13,009 bases of DNA from DATNIC01 sp035604635 (GTDB taxonomy: Bacteria; Vulcanimicrobiota; Vulcanimicrobiia; Vulcanimicrobiales; Vulcanimicrobiaceae), in assembly GCA_035604635.1 (NCBI GenBank), contig DATNIC010000044.1, forward strand, positions 1 to 13,009. The letters are read 5' to 3'. Of the stretch, positions 6,102 through 13,009 are shown piece after piece (position 1 is the stretch's first letter; every line of letters starts with the position of its first letter). Below the pieces are notes generated by a model, which was given only the letters and a program-made list of their open reading frames with translations, had not been told where the DNA came from and did not search any database. Both the position numbers and the translations under genes were made by a program.

Positions 6102-7913
6102 CTAGACCTCCCGGATTGCGGCCTGGGCGGCCGCGCATCGGCGGTCGATTCCTCGCTCTGCTTCGTAAACCTTTTGTAAAGTCGCCAGTTTTTTGGCCTC
6201 CACGCAGCGCCCGGCGTGAGGGCCGTCACAGATAGGTTCAAAAAGGCGCACGGGCAGCGTATCGTCAGCCGCAGTCCACCCGAGGCGGGCGTTGATCCGC
6301 CGCTTACGAGCCCAGGTCGATTGGGCTCGTAAACGGAGTTCCTCGGCCTCCATATCCAGGCCGCTGACCGCCGACCACAGCTCAGCCGCTTCCGTCGCAA
6401 AATCGACGAAACAGCCCCGCACGAATTTGCACAAAACGAGCGAGTCCCACAGGATCGCCTCGTCCTCCGCGGCGATCGCGGTGCGGACACGCTCTTCATC
6501 GGTGAAGACTGCGTCCGGGCGGCGCAAATCCAGATCGTATGATGCGGCCCGATTGTGGCATGCTCCGCGCGTGCAGACCGCCAAGCTCAACGCATACGTC
6601 GGCAGCGTCCGCGGCTCGTAGCCGGGTAGCTCAAGCCCTTTCACGTGCATGGCGAACCCTTGCGAGCGGGGACCGAGCCGTTCCGCTGCCCCTCGGACGC
6701 CCATTTGCAACAGCCCACCGACGCCGTCCCCCGAGACGATCGCTTCGATCGCCGGCCGGAGCACGGCTGAGTTTCCGAAGGCCAGCGGCGTCGCAAACGC
6801 ATCGCCGGCGATCAAGCCGCGTTGCGCCGCTTCCATCCCAAACGCGATCGTCGCACCGGTCGAGATCGTATCGAGTCCGTACTCGTCGCACAAGGCGATC
6901 GCGTCGAGGACCGCGTCGAGATCGTCGATGCCGCAATTCGGCCCGAATGCCCAAACCGACTCGTATTCGCTCGCTGCCGCAGCTCGGCGATCGCGACCGC
7001 GCCGCACGTACATGTGCTCGCATTGGACCGGGCAACCCGCGCAGCCGGCCCGCAATTCGACGAACGCGGCGCGCGACTCACGCGCCGCCTCCGGAGTGAT
7101 GCGTTCGGCGCCTTCGAAAATTGCACCGGTGAAGTTACGCGTAGGCAGTTGTCCCATGCGCTGCAGGACGCGCAGGTTCGCGCCCGTCCCCAGGATACGG
7201 TACTTCGCGGTTGCCGGGCCCGTTGCGCGATCACGCAGGATCGCCGAGATCGCGGCGACGCGCTTCGGATTGGCGACATTGACGTCGCCGTGACCCCGCA
7301 GTGCGATCGCCTTCAGTCGTTTCGAGCCCATCACGGCGCCACTTCCGCCGCGTCCGGCTTGCCGCCCGTCATTCTCGATCGAAGCGAAACGAACGCCGCG
7401 CTCGCCGGCGATCCCAATCGCGCACACGCGTAACGTTCGATCGCGAAAGCGCTCCCGGAGCCGCTTCGTCGTCTCGCGCGGGCTCATTGCGAGCACGTCA
7501 CCCGCCGGTTCAATCCGCACGTCGCCGTCGTCAACGACCAAGATACTCCAATCCGGCGCGACCCCTTCGATGACCAATGCGGCCAAGCCGCAGCGCCGAA
7601 GGACGGCGGACCAGTGACTCGATGAAAGCCCTTCGTTCAAGAATCCCGTCAGGGGCGAGATCGTCGCGAGCGCGTGTTTGTTCGCGGCTGGAACCGGAGT
7701 CGATGCAAACGGTCCGGCTGCAAAGACGAGAGGATTCTCCGGCCCGAGCGGATCGATCCGACCTTGCTTTTCGACATATCGTTCGATCAGCCAAACGGCG
7801 AGACCGACGCCGCCGAGCGTCTGTGCAAACACGTCATCGTCGAGCGCGTAGCGTCTGGTAACGCGCGTCGTCAGATCGACTTCGAGGACCTCGCGCGGCC
7901 CGGCGTACATCAT
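6102..7913 (-). CDS. aor: Tungsten-type aldehyde:ferredoxin oxidoreductase (AOR family)
   Basis: AOR-family enzymes oxidise aldehydes to acids, or run in reverse, using a tungsten (sometimes molybdenum) bis-pterin centre and one 4Fe-4S cluster in the cytosol. From the ATG at 7913 the protein has 603 residues, a normal length. Seen in order: the N-terminal pterin-binding domain with GRGGSGAVMGSKRLKAIALR; cluster cysteines CAGCPVQC (291, 294, 298) completed by Cys495 in LVLCKFVRG; SEYESVWAFGPNCGIDD with Glu316, matching the active-site glutamate of Pyrococcus AOR; CDEYGLDTISTG; KGLELPGYEPR; and RGACHNR with His453. Numbering runs 1-5 residues from Pyrococcus AOR, which supports this start. The ATG overlaps the moaD-like stop as ATGA; an in-frame GTG at 7940 would add nine residues and is less likely. 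It lies directly downstream of two moeA-type genes and moaD. No electron-transfer subunit is seen nearby. The exact aldehyde substrate and the metal used are unknown. Confidence 0.95.
   Translation of the reverse strand: MMYAGPREVLEVDLTTRVTRRYALDDDVFAQTLGGVGLAVWLIERYVEKQGRIDPLGPENPLVFAAGPFASTPVPAANKHALATISPLTGFLNEGLSSSHWSAVLRRCGLAALVIEGVAPDWSILVVDDGDVRIEPAGDVLAMSPRETTKRLRERFRDRTLRVCAIGIAGERGVRFASIENDGRQAGRGGSGAVMGSKRLKAIALRGHGDVNVANPKRVAAISAILRDRATGPATAKYRILGTGANLRVLQRMGQLPTRNFTGAIFEGAERITPEAARESRAAFVELRAGCAGCPVQCEHMYVRRGRDRRAAAASEYESVWAFGPNCGIDDLDAVLDAIALCDEYGLDTISTGATIAFGMEAAQRGLIAGDAFATPLAFGNSAVLRPAIEAIVSGDGVGGLLQMGVRGAAERLGPRSQGFAMHVKGLELPGYEPRTLPTYALSLAVCTRGACHNRAASYDLDLRRPDAVFTDEERVRTAIAAEDEAILWDSLVLCKFVRGCFVDFATEAAELWSAVSGLDMEAEELRLRAQSTWARKRRINARLGWTAADDTLPVRLFEPICDGPHAGRCVEAKKLATLQKVYEAERGIDRRCAAAQAAIREV
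6107..6112 (-). promoter_or_regulatory. Ribosome binding site of the PilZ gene, inside the end of the AOR gene
   Basis: GGGAGG on the minus strand, formed by the last AOR sense codons and placed 5 nt before the PilZ ATG. A strong site here lets ribosomes finishing AOR start the PilZ protein at once. Confidence 0.65.
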
Positions 7914-8179
7914 CCGCCGCTCGGGACGAAGAGTAAACACGGACGGTCGCTCTCGTCGAAAGTTTCGGTGCGGTCCGGTGCGCGCCGGCCGTCGAGCAGG
8001 AGCACGTTCGGCTCGATCAGGACCGAGCGATCCAAATCGATCACGGTCCCCAACAGCTGCGGGTATGTCCGCGCTAAGGCGACGATCAAGGCATCGAGGG
8101 TAGCCGGGCCGGCCATCGGGACGTCGACGCTGGGCGCACCGACCAACTCGCGTGCCATACCGAAGAGTTCGAGTTGCAC
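7910..8179 (-). CDS. MoaD/ThiS-like sulfur-carrier protein
   Basis: A small ubiquitin-fold sulfur carrier of 89 residues. It ends in FVPSGG, with the terminal Gly-Gly that is adenylated and thiocarboxylated in MoaD so that sulfur can be placed on the pterin dithiolene. The pattern of an N-terminal strand (MQLELFGMARELVG), a central helix (LDALIVALARTYPQL) and a C-terminal strand before GG fits the family. The start is a GTG that shares one base with the stop of the upstream moeA-PBP gene (TAGTG), and the stop overlaps the AOR start. Its place between metal-insertion genes and a bis-pterin enzyme argues for MoaD rather than ThiS, perhaps as a dedicated carrier for this enzyme. No MoaE or MoeB homologue is in the window, so those steps would rely on genes elsewhere. 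Confidence 0.88.
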   Translation of the reverse strand: MQLELFGMARELVGAPSVDVPMAGPATLDALIVALARTYPQLLGTVIDLDRSVLIEPNVLLLDGRRAPDRTETFDESDRPCLLFVPSGG

Positions 8180-10110
8180 TACTGCCCCTTCACGATCCGC
8201 ACGTCGCCCGCGCGGCTGCAGTCGTAGCCGCCCAAACGTTCGATCTCATCCCGCAGCCCCGGAGAGCGCAGGGCTTCGACGATGCAACGGATGCGCGGCT
8301 CTTCGAGATCGCGTGCAAGGAGCGCGAGCTCGTACGGTTCGCGCGCGAGCGGGATGAACCCGCATCCGAAAACGGCGGCTGCAGCCCGGATGCCCAGACC
8401 ACAATCGGCCGCGCCATCCGCAACGAGCGCAGCGATGCCGACATGCGTGAACTCGACCCGCTCGTACCCCTCGATCGCGTCCGGCGCGATACCCGCCCGC
8501 CCGAGGAGGACGTCGAGTAAGATGCGCGTCCCCGCGTCCTTTTGCCGGTTGACGAAGCGCGCTCGCCGCTGCGCTACGTCCTCGAGCCCTCGCAGCGCGA
8601 GCGGGTTGCCCGCTGCGACGATCAACCCCTGTTCGCGCTGCGCAAAGTGCACGAGCGCGACATCTTCACGCGGACCGTACCGGCGTAGCGCAACTTCGTT
8701 GTAGGTTTGCGTCGGGGAATCCAGCACATGCGTCCCCGCGAAGTGCGTCGCGCCGTTGGCGAGCGCGACGAGCCCGGCGATGCTTCCAACGTTCGCCGCT
8801 GTGATCTCGATGTTGCGCGCGGCGACCACCGCGGCGAGCAGATCGATGGCGACGTCGTGACTCCCGACGGCGAGCACCGCGCGGTCGATCGCGGTTCGCG
8901 AACGCAGCGCCCGCGCCCGCACGGTCGTGCCCGGATGGAGCCCTTCTTGAAAACGCGGGATCGTGATCAAGCAGTTGGCGCGCGACAGGGTTACGATCGT
9001 CGCTGCCCCGCGTTGCAGTGGGAACGCGACGAGCCGATCGCCGATTCGAGCCGCGACGGCGCGCACGTATTCATCTTCGCCCAGGGACGAATGGATTTTT
9101 CGCGCAAGCACGACGTCGATCTCCTCTTCCGCCGGCGGATCGAGCTGCGCGAAGCGCTCGATGACCGGACGCAAGAACAGATCGGCGCAGATCGCCGCGC
9201 TGACCGGGTACCCGGGGATCCCGAGCAGCGGGACGATGTGCTGACCTTCATCCGCGACGGCGAGGACGACCGGATGTCCCGGCCGGATTGCGACGCCATG
9301 GATCAGCAGCTCGCCGCGCCGCGCAAAGATCCGCGCCGTGAAGTCCGCGGTCCCGGCAGAGCTACCCGCATTGAAAACGACGATGTCGCACTCCGCGATC
9401 GCGCGGTCCAGCGCCGCCGTGAGCGCAGCTTCGTCATCGACCACCCGCGGATAGCGCTGGGGGATGCCCCCGAACTGCCGGACGGACGCCTCGAGTAGTA
9501 CGCCGTTGGAATCGAGGATTGCGCCGCGCGGTGGGACGGGGACGGACGGGTCGACGAGCTCCGTGCCGGTCGTGATGATCCCGACGCGCGGCCGACGGAC
9601 AACCTCGATCTCGCATACTCCCGTGCTCGCGATCGCTGCGAGATCGACCGGCCGCAGACGGCGACGCGCCGCAACCACGACTTCCGACGCGACGACGTCC
9701 TCGCCGATCCCGCGCACGTGTTGTCCCGGCGGTGCAGCGGCGCGGATCGCGACGGTCCCGTCGTCGCGCTCCTCGACGTCTTCGATCATGATGATCGCAT
9801 CGCAGCCCGGCGGGAGAGGATCGCCGGTGTCGACGCGGATCGCGTCGGTCTCTAGTCGCAAGACCACCGGAGACGCTTCGCGTGCTCCGCGCGTCGCTGA
9901 CGAAGCGACCGCGATCCCATCCATCGCGCAGGCATGATAGTGCGGCGAGGAAAGCCGCGCGATGACCGGACGCGCCGTGACGCGACCGAGCGCGTCACTC
10001 AGCGCGACAGGTTCGGTCGCAAGCGGCGGATCGCCGACGGCAGAGAAGAACCGCTCTCGCGCCTCATCGAGCGCGACGTCGATGAGATAGACGTCGCGGG
10101 TCGCCGTCAT
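8179..10110 (-). CDS. MoeA-type molybdopterin molybdotransferase fused to a PBP-like substrate-binding domain
   Basis: A two-part protein of 643 residues. Residues 1 to about 413 are a full MoeA, which inserts molybdate or tungstate into adenylated molybdopterin: CAMDGIAVAS (61-70), DTGDPLPPGCDAIIMIEDV, TTGTELVDP, NAGSSAGTADFTARIF and GIPGYPVSA (317-325). The last motif has Tyr where plain MoeA proteins have Asn (GLPGNP). Residues about 420-640 form a PBP-like domain of the kind seen in MoeA/LysR-substrate-binding fusions, with VGSHDVAIDLL at its start and FVNRQKDAGTRILLD at 549-563. No signal peptide is present, so the whole protein is cytosolic and the binding domain is not a transport component. 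Its ATG overlaps the upstream moeA stop as ATGA. The domain may sense or deliver oxyanion or cofactor, but its ligand is not established. Next to a second, plain moeA and an AOR, it could be the tungsten-specific copy; which copy handles which metal cannot be read from sequence. Confidence 0.93.
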   Translation of the reverse strand: MTATRDVYLIDVALDEARERFFSAVGDPPLATEPVALSDALGRVTARPVIARLSSPHYHACAMDGIAVASSATRGAREASPVVLRLETDAIRVDTGDPLPPGCDAIIMIEDVEERDDGTVAIRAAAPPGQHVRGIGEDVVASEVVVAARRRLRPVDLAAIASTGVCEIEVVRRPRVGIITTGTELVDPSVPVPPRGAILDSNGVLLEASVRQFGGIPQRYPRVVDDEAALTAALDRAIAECDIVVFNAGSSAGTADFTARIFARRGELLIHGVAIRPGHPVVLAVADEGQHIVPLLGIPGYPVSAAICADLFLRPVIERFAQLDPPAEEEIDVVLARKIHSSLGEDEYVRAVAARIGDRLVAFPLQRGAATIVTLSRANCLITIPRFQEGLHPGTTVRARALRSRTAIDRAVLAVGSHDVAIDLLAAVVAARNIEITAANVGSIAGLVALANGATHFAGTHVLDSPTQTYNEVALRRYGPREDVALVHFAQREQGLIVAAGNPLALRGLEDVAQRRARFVNRQKDAGTRILLDVLLGRAGIAPDAIEGYERVEFTHVGIAALVADGAADCGLGIRAAAAVFGCGFIPLAREPYELALLARDLEEPRIRCIVEALRSPGLRDEIERLGGYDCSRAGDVRIVKGQ

Positions 10111-11348
10111 AACGGGACCACGCGCACGCGTGAGCCGGCGGAGAGTCCGCCGTGATCGAGCGGGACAATGATCAGTCCGTCGGCGCGTGATAGGCTGACG
10201 ATGCCGCTCGATTTCGTATAGATCGGCGTCGCCCGCAACGCGCCGTCGTCGCCGCGCACCAATCTCGCCGGGACGTAATCTTCCCGCCCGGTGCGCGAGG
10301 AGAGGTTTTGCGTCAGGATCGCCTCGGCCGCTACGTCGTCAAAGCCGTCATCCGCGACCCGCTCGCCGCCTAGAAACCGCACCAGCGGGCGGACGAAGCG
10401 CCATGCGACGATGAGGGCGCTCATGGGATTGCCCGGTAAACCGATGACCGGTTTGCCGTCGCAGACGGCGAGGACCGTCGGCTTCCCGGGCCACAAAGCG
10501 ACCCCGTGGATCAGGATGCCGGGCCGTCCCAGGCGCTCGACGACCCGGGCAGTCAGATCGCGGCTCGACACCGAGGATCCGGCGGAGAGGACGAGGGCAT
10601 CGGCATCGGCCAAGGCTGCACGCATCCCGGCTTCCAGAGCCCGTTCGTCGTCAGCGACGATACCGCACGGTATCGGGACGCCGCCGGCCTCGGCGACGAG
10701 GCTCGTGACGGTCTGGGCGTTCACGTCGCGGACTTGCCCGGGGCCGGGGACCATTTGGGGTTCGACCACTTCATCGCCCGTCGAGAGGACCCCGATGCGC
10801 GGCTTGCGGATCGCGGCAATCTCCAAAACCCCGAGCGCGCATAGTGCTCCTAAATCGGCGGCGCGGAGGCGCTTGCCGGCGGGGATGATGGTCTCCCCGC
10901 GCGCAGCATCCTCACCGGCCGCAAACACGTTCTCCCCGGGGGCGATCGACGCTAGAACTTCGATATCGACCCCCGAGAGTGTCGTCTCTTCAACCATCAC
11001 GACGCCGTCCGCACCGGGCGGGAGCATCGCTCCGGTCTGGATCCGCCAGGCCTCTCCAGCCCCGACCGGTTCCTCCGCGAGCGCCCCCATGGGCACGTCC
11101 CCGAGCAGTCGCAAGTAGGCCGGCGCGCTCTCCGACGCCCCGGCCGTATCGGCGCTGCGGACCGCATACCCATCCATCGTCGCCCGGGTGAACGCCGGAA
11201 GCGGTTCGGGGGCCCGAACCTCCCTCGCCGCAACTCGGCCATATGCGAATCGCATCTGGATGGTTTCCGTGAGCGAACCCGCGTTGACCCGCTCGCGCAG
11301 GATTCGGAACGCCTCGCTCGGGGGAACCACCGTGAAGAGTTCTGTCAT
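10107..11348 (-). CDS. moeA: MoeA-type molybdopterin molybdenumtransferase
   Basis: Stand-alone MoeA of 413 residues, the usual length (E. coli MoeA is 411), catalysing metal insertion into adenylated molybdopterin. Motifs: ATMDGYAVRS (56-65, with Asp59 as in E. coli), QTGAMLPPGADGVVMVEE, LSTGDEVVEP, SAGSSVSSRDLTARVV and VIGLPGNPMSALI (301-313). All are canonical, unlike the paralogue encoded next, which has GIPGYP. It is the first gene of the minus-strand unit. The ATG at 11348 has only a weak upstream Shine-Dalgarno match, and just 18 bp separate it from the divergent pckA start, so its promoter must extend into the pckA coding region. No molybdenum-cofactor riboswitch could fit in that space. 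Confidence 0.94.
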   Translation of the reverse strand: MTELFTVVPPSEAFRILRERVNAGSLTETIQMRFAYGRVAAREVRAPEPLPAFTRATMDGYAVRSADTAGASESAPAYLRLLGDVPMGALAEEPVGAGEAWRIQTGAMLPPGADGVVMVEETTLSGVDIEVLASIAPGENVFAAGEDAARGETIIPAGKRLRAADLGALCALGVLEIAAIRKPRIGVLSTGDEVVEPQMVPGPGQVRDVNAQTVTSLVAEAGGVPIPCGIVADDERALEAGMRAALADADALVLSAGSSVSSRDLTARVVERLGRPGILIHGVALWPGKPTVLAVCDGKPVIGLPGNPMSALIVAWRFVRPLVRFLGGERVADDGFDDVAAEAILTQNLSSRTGREDYVPARLVRGDDGALRATPIYTKSSGIVSLSRADGLIIVPLDHGGLSAGSRVRVVPL

Positions 11349-11366
11349 TCGTTACTCGAAGGCATT
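11349..11366. promoter_or_regulatory. 18-bp divergent gap between moeA and pckA
   Basis: This is the whole space between two genes pointing away from each other. It is too short for even one full promoter, so the promoters of both genes must overlap coding sequence. On the minus strand it contains a six-codon frame (ATG at 11365, product MPSSNE) whose TGA overlaps the moeA ATG as GAATGA; this may be chance. I see no clear -35/-10 pair. Confidence 0.4.
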
Positions 11367-12998
11367 TTGTCTAATTCGCCTTGGAGGGCCCTACCGATTC
11401 TCACGCTTCCGTCGTATTCGCAGACGCTTGCCGACCAACTCACCGGGCTCGGACTCGCGGATGTCGCGACCGTTCATCGCAACCTCACGACCGCGGAACT
11501 GTACGAGCATGCAATCCGCCGCAACGAGGGGACGATCGCGCAAGACGGTCAGTTGGTCGTCGATACGGGCAAATTCACCGGGCGCTCGCCGAGAGACAAA
11601 TTCTTCGTCCGCGAGCCGGGGAGCGAACAACACATCGATTGGGGCCGGCAGCAGGCCTTCTCGGCCGCGAGTTTCGACACGCTATTTAAGCGCGTCGCGA
11701 AGTATCTCGGCGGGAGAGAAATCTACACCCTCGACTGCTACGTCGGTGCCGATCCGCGCTATCAGCTTCCAATCCGGGTCATCTCCGAGCTCGCGTGGCA
11801 CAACTTGTTCGCGCGCGATTTGTTCATCGTGCCCGCCAAGAGCGACGAGGCCTTCGAACCGCAATTTACGGTCATCGACGTCGGCAGCTTTCAAGCTGAC
11901 CCCGACATCGACGGGACGCGCAGCTCGACGTTCTGCATTCTGAACTTTGCGAAGCGCATCAACCTGATCGGTGGGACGCTCTACGCGGGCGAAATCAAGA
12001 AGTCGGTCTTCACGATCATGAACTACTTGATGCCCTTACGGGGCGTTCTCCCGATGCATTGCTCGGCGAACCGCGGCGCAAACGGCGACGTCGCGATCTT
12101 CTTCGGCCTCTCCGGGACGGGGAAGACCACGCTTTCCTCAGACTCTAGCCGTCCGCTGATCGGCGACGACGAGCACGGCTGGAGCGACAACGGCGTCTTC
12201 AACTTCGAGGGCGGCTGTTACGCGAAGTGCATCCGGCTCTCCGAAAAGAACGAACCCGAGATCTGGGCGGCCTCGCACCGTTTCGGCACGGTCCTCGAGA
12301 ACGTCATCATGGATCCCGCGACGCGTAAGCTCGATCTCGATTCGGATGCAAAGACGGAAAATACGCGCGCCGCATACCCGGCATCGTTCATACCGAACGT
12401 CGTCCCCTCGCTGCAGGGTGAGGTGCCGCGCACGATCGTCATGCTGACCGCCGATGCGTTCGGCGTCCTCCCGCCCATCGCGCGTCTGTCCAAGGAACAG
12501 GCGATGTACCACTTCCTCTCGGGTTACACCGCGATCATCGCAGGGACGGAGCGCGAAGTGACGGAGCCGACCGCGACGTTCTCGACTTGCTTCGCCTCGC
12601 CGTTCCTGGTTCAGCATCCGACCGTCTATGCGAAACTGCTTGGCGACCGGATCGATAAGCACGAAGCAACGTGCTGGCTCGTCAACACCGGCTGGACGGG
12701 CGGCCCCCCAGGCATCGGACACCGCTTCGCTATCCCGTACACGCGGGCGATGGTCAACGCCGTGATCGACGGCAAACTCGCGGGCGCTAAATTCCGGCGC
12801 GAGCCGTTCTTCGGTCTCGAAGTGCCGGTCGATGTGCCGGGCGTTCCGGGCGACGTGCTCGATCCGAAAAAGGCGTGGAGCGATCCGGCTGCCTACGATG
12901 CAGAAGCGAAAAAACTGGCGACGCTCTTCGCCGAGAACTTCAAAAAATACGAGAAGGACGCAGGCCCGGCCGTCAACGCGATCGCGATCAGGCCGTAA
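11367..12998 (+). CDS. pckA: Phosphoenolpyruvate carboxykinase (ATP)
   Basis: Converts oxaloacetate and ATP to phosphoenolpyruvate, CO2 and ADP, the first committed step of gluconeogenesis in the cytosol. It has 543 residues, close to the 540 of the E. coli enzyme, and key residues sit one position off E. coli numbering. They are TGRSPRDKF (oxaloacetate-binding arginine), YAGEIKKSVFTIMNYLMP (metal-binding lysine), MHCSAN with His231, the P-loop GLSGTGKTT at 247-255, DDEHGW starting at Asp267 for the second metal site, and LSGYTAIIAGTEREVTEPTATFSTCFASPF. This is the ATP class, not the GTP class. The start is uncertain. The longest frame begins with TTG at 11367, with only AAGG 4 nt upstream, while a strong GGAGG at 11383-11387 lies 9 nt before an in-frame ATT at 11397. 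Both give full catalytic domains. The gene ends with TAA, 11 bp before the window edge, and diverges from moeA. Confidence 0.96.
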   Translation: MSNSPWRALPILTLPSYSQTLADQLTGLGLADVATVHRNLTTAELYEHAIRRNEGTIAQDGQLVVDTGKFTGRSPRDKFFVREPGSEQHIDWGRQQAFSAASFDTLFKRVAKYLGGREIYTLDCYVGADPRYQLPIRVISELAWHNLFARDLFIVPAKSDEAFEPQFTVIDVGSFQADPDIDGTRSSTFCILNFAKRINLIGGTLYAGEIKKSVFTIMNYLMPLRGVLPMHCSANRGANGDVAIFFGLSGTGKTTLSSDSSRPLIGDDEHGWSDNGVFNFEGGCYAKCIRLSEKNEPEIWAASHRFGTVLENVIMDPATRKLDLDSDAKTENTRAAYPASFIPNVVPSLQGEVPRTIVMLTADAFGVLPPIARLSKEQAMYHFLSGYTAIIAGTEREVTEPTATFSTCFASPFLVQHPTVYAKLLGDRIDKHEATCWLVNTGWTGGPPGIGHRFAIPYTRAMVNAVIDGKLAGAKFRREPFFGLEVPVDVPGVPGDVLDPKKAWSDPAAYDAEAKKLATLFAENFKKYEKDAGPAVNAIAIRP

Positions 12999-13009
12999 TC
13001 GCGGCGGGA

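Larger units (their letters stand above)
4256..11348 (-). other. Predicted six-gene transcription unit: moeA, moeA-PBP, moaD-like, AOR, pilZ, DmpA-like
   Basis: Six minus-strand genes follow one another with no intergenic DNA. The junctions are a 4-bp overlap (ATGA), a 1-bp overlap (TAGTG), a 4-bp overlap (ATGA), a directly abutting stop and start (TAGATG) and a 47-bp overlap. This packing supports one mRNA with translational coupling. The first four genes make functional sense as a metal-pterin cofactor and enzyme cassette; the last two have no established link to it. No terminator is visible inside the unit, and its end overlaps a convergent gene. Confidence 0.75.

Noticed and set aside
6822..7433. 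Plus-strand open frames across the AOR gene
   Set aside because: The AOR cysteine motif and pterin-binding motif are on the minus strand through the same bases; the plus frames are Arg/Ala/Ser-rich low-complexity shadows.
7914..7940. Nine-residue N-terminal extension of AOR from a GTG at 7940
   Set aside because: It would overlap the moaD-like gene by 31 bp. The ATG at 7913 makes the ATGA junction typical of this unit and gives residue numbering close to Pyrococcus AOR.
10291..11118. A 275-codon plus-strand open frame antisense to moeA
   Set aside because: The product is Ser/Arg/Pro-rich and motif-free, while moeA on the other strand is canonical.
1..13009. CRISPR arrays, tRNA or rRNA genes, insertion sequences, phage genes, attachment sites
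   Set aside because: I saw no spaced direct repeats, no cloverleaf-like or ribosomal sequence, and no transposase, integrase or terminal inverted repeats. Coding DNA fills nearly the whole window.

Overview
The window is about 13 kb of GC-rich (by eye well over 60% G+C), gene-dense bacterial DNA. It holds ten protein-coding genes, no RNA gene, no mobile element and no CRISPR array. SdhA-type succinate dehydrogenase and ATP-type PEP carboxykinase point to a respiring bacterium with a TCA cycle and gluconeogenesis. Two exported proteins have ordinary Sec-type signal peptides. The lineage cannot be fixed from sequence alone. The base composition and gene style would suit an uncultured high-GC phylum such as Eremiobacterota/Vulcanimicrobiota, but that is a guess.

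Layout, left to right. (1) 1-1544, minus: most of sdhA, starting at a GTG and running off the left edge. (2) 1545-1684: a divergent intergenic region with two abutting inverted repeats. (3) 1685-2776, plus: a GAF-GGDEF diguanylate cyclase with an AGDEF signature and an intact inhibitory site. (4) 2896-4317, plus: an exported FAD-dependent oxidoreductase whose 3' end overlaps the next, convergent gene by 62 bp. (5) 4256-11348, minus: a tightly packed six-gene unit read right to left as moeA, moeA fused to a PBP-like domain, moaD-like, tungsten-type aldehyde:ferredoxin oxidoreductase (AOR), PilZ-domain protein, and exported DmpA/P1-family aminopeptidase. Successive junctions are a 4-bp overlap, a 1-bp overlap, a 4-bp overlap, directly abutting, and a 47-bp overlap. 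(6) 11367-12998, plus: pckA, divergent from moeA across only 18 bp.

How the genes fit together. The first four genes of the minus-strand unit form a cofactor-plus-enzyme cassette. MoaD carries the sulfur for the dithiolene, the two MoeA-type proteins insert the metal, and AOR is the tungsto- or molybdo-bispterin enzyme that would use the product. The PBP-like domain on the second MoeA may sense or hold the oxyanion or cofactor. The unusual part is that a c-di-GMP receptor domain (PilZ) starts on the base directly after the AOR stop codon. A diguanylate cyclase lies 3.3 kb away, so a link between second-messenger signalling and this metalloenzyme is conceivable. The C-terminal half of the PilZ protein matches nothing I recognise. 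No dedicated AOR electron-transfer partner (ferredoxin-like or NAD-linked flavoprotein subunit) is visible.
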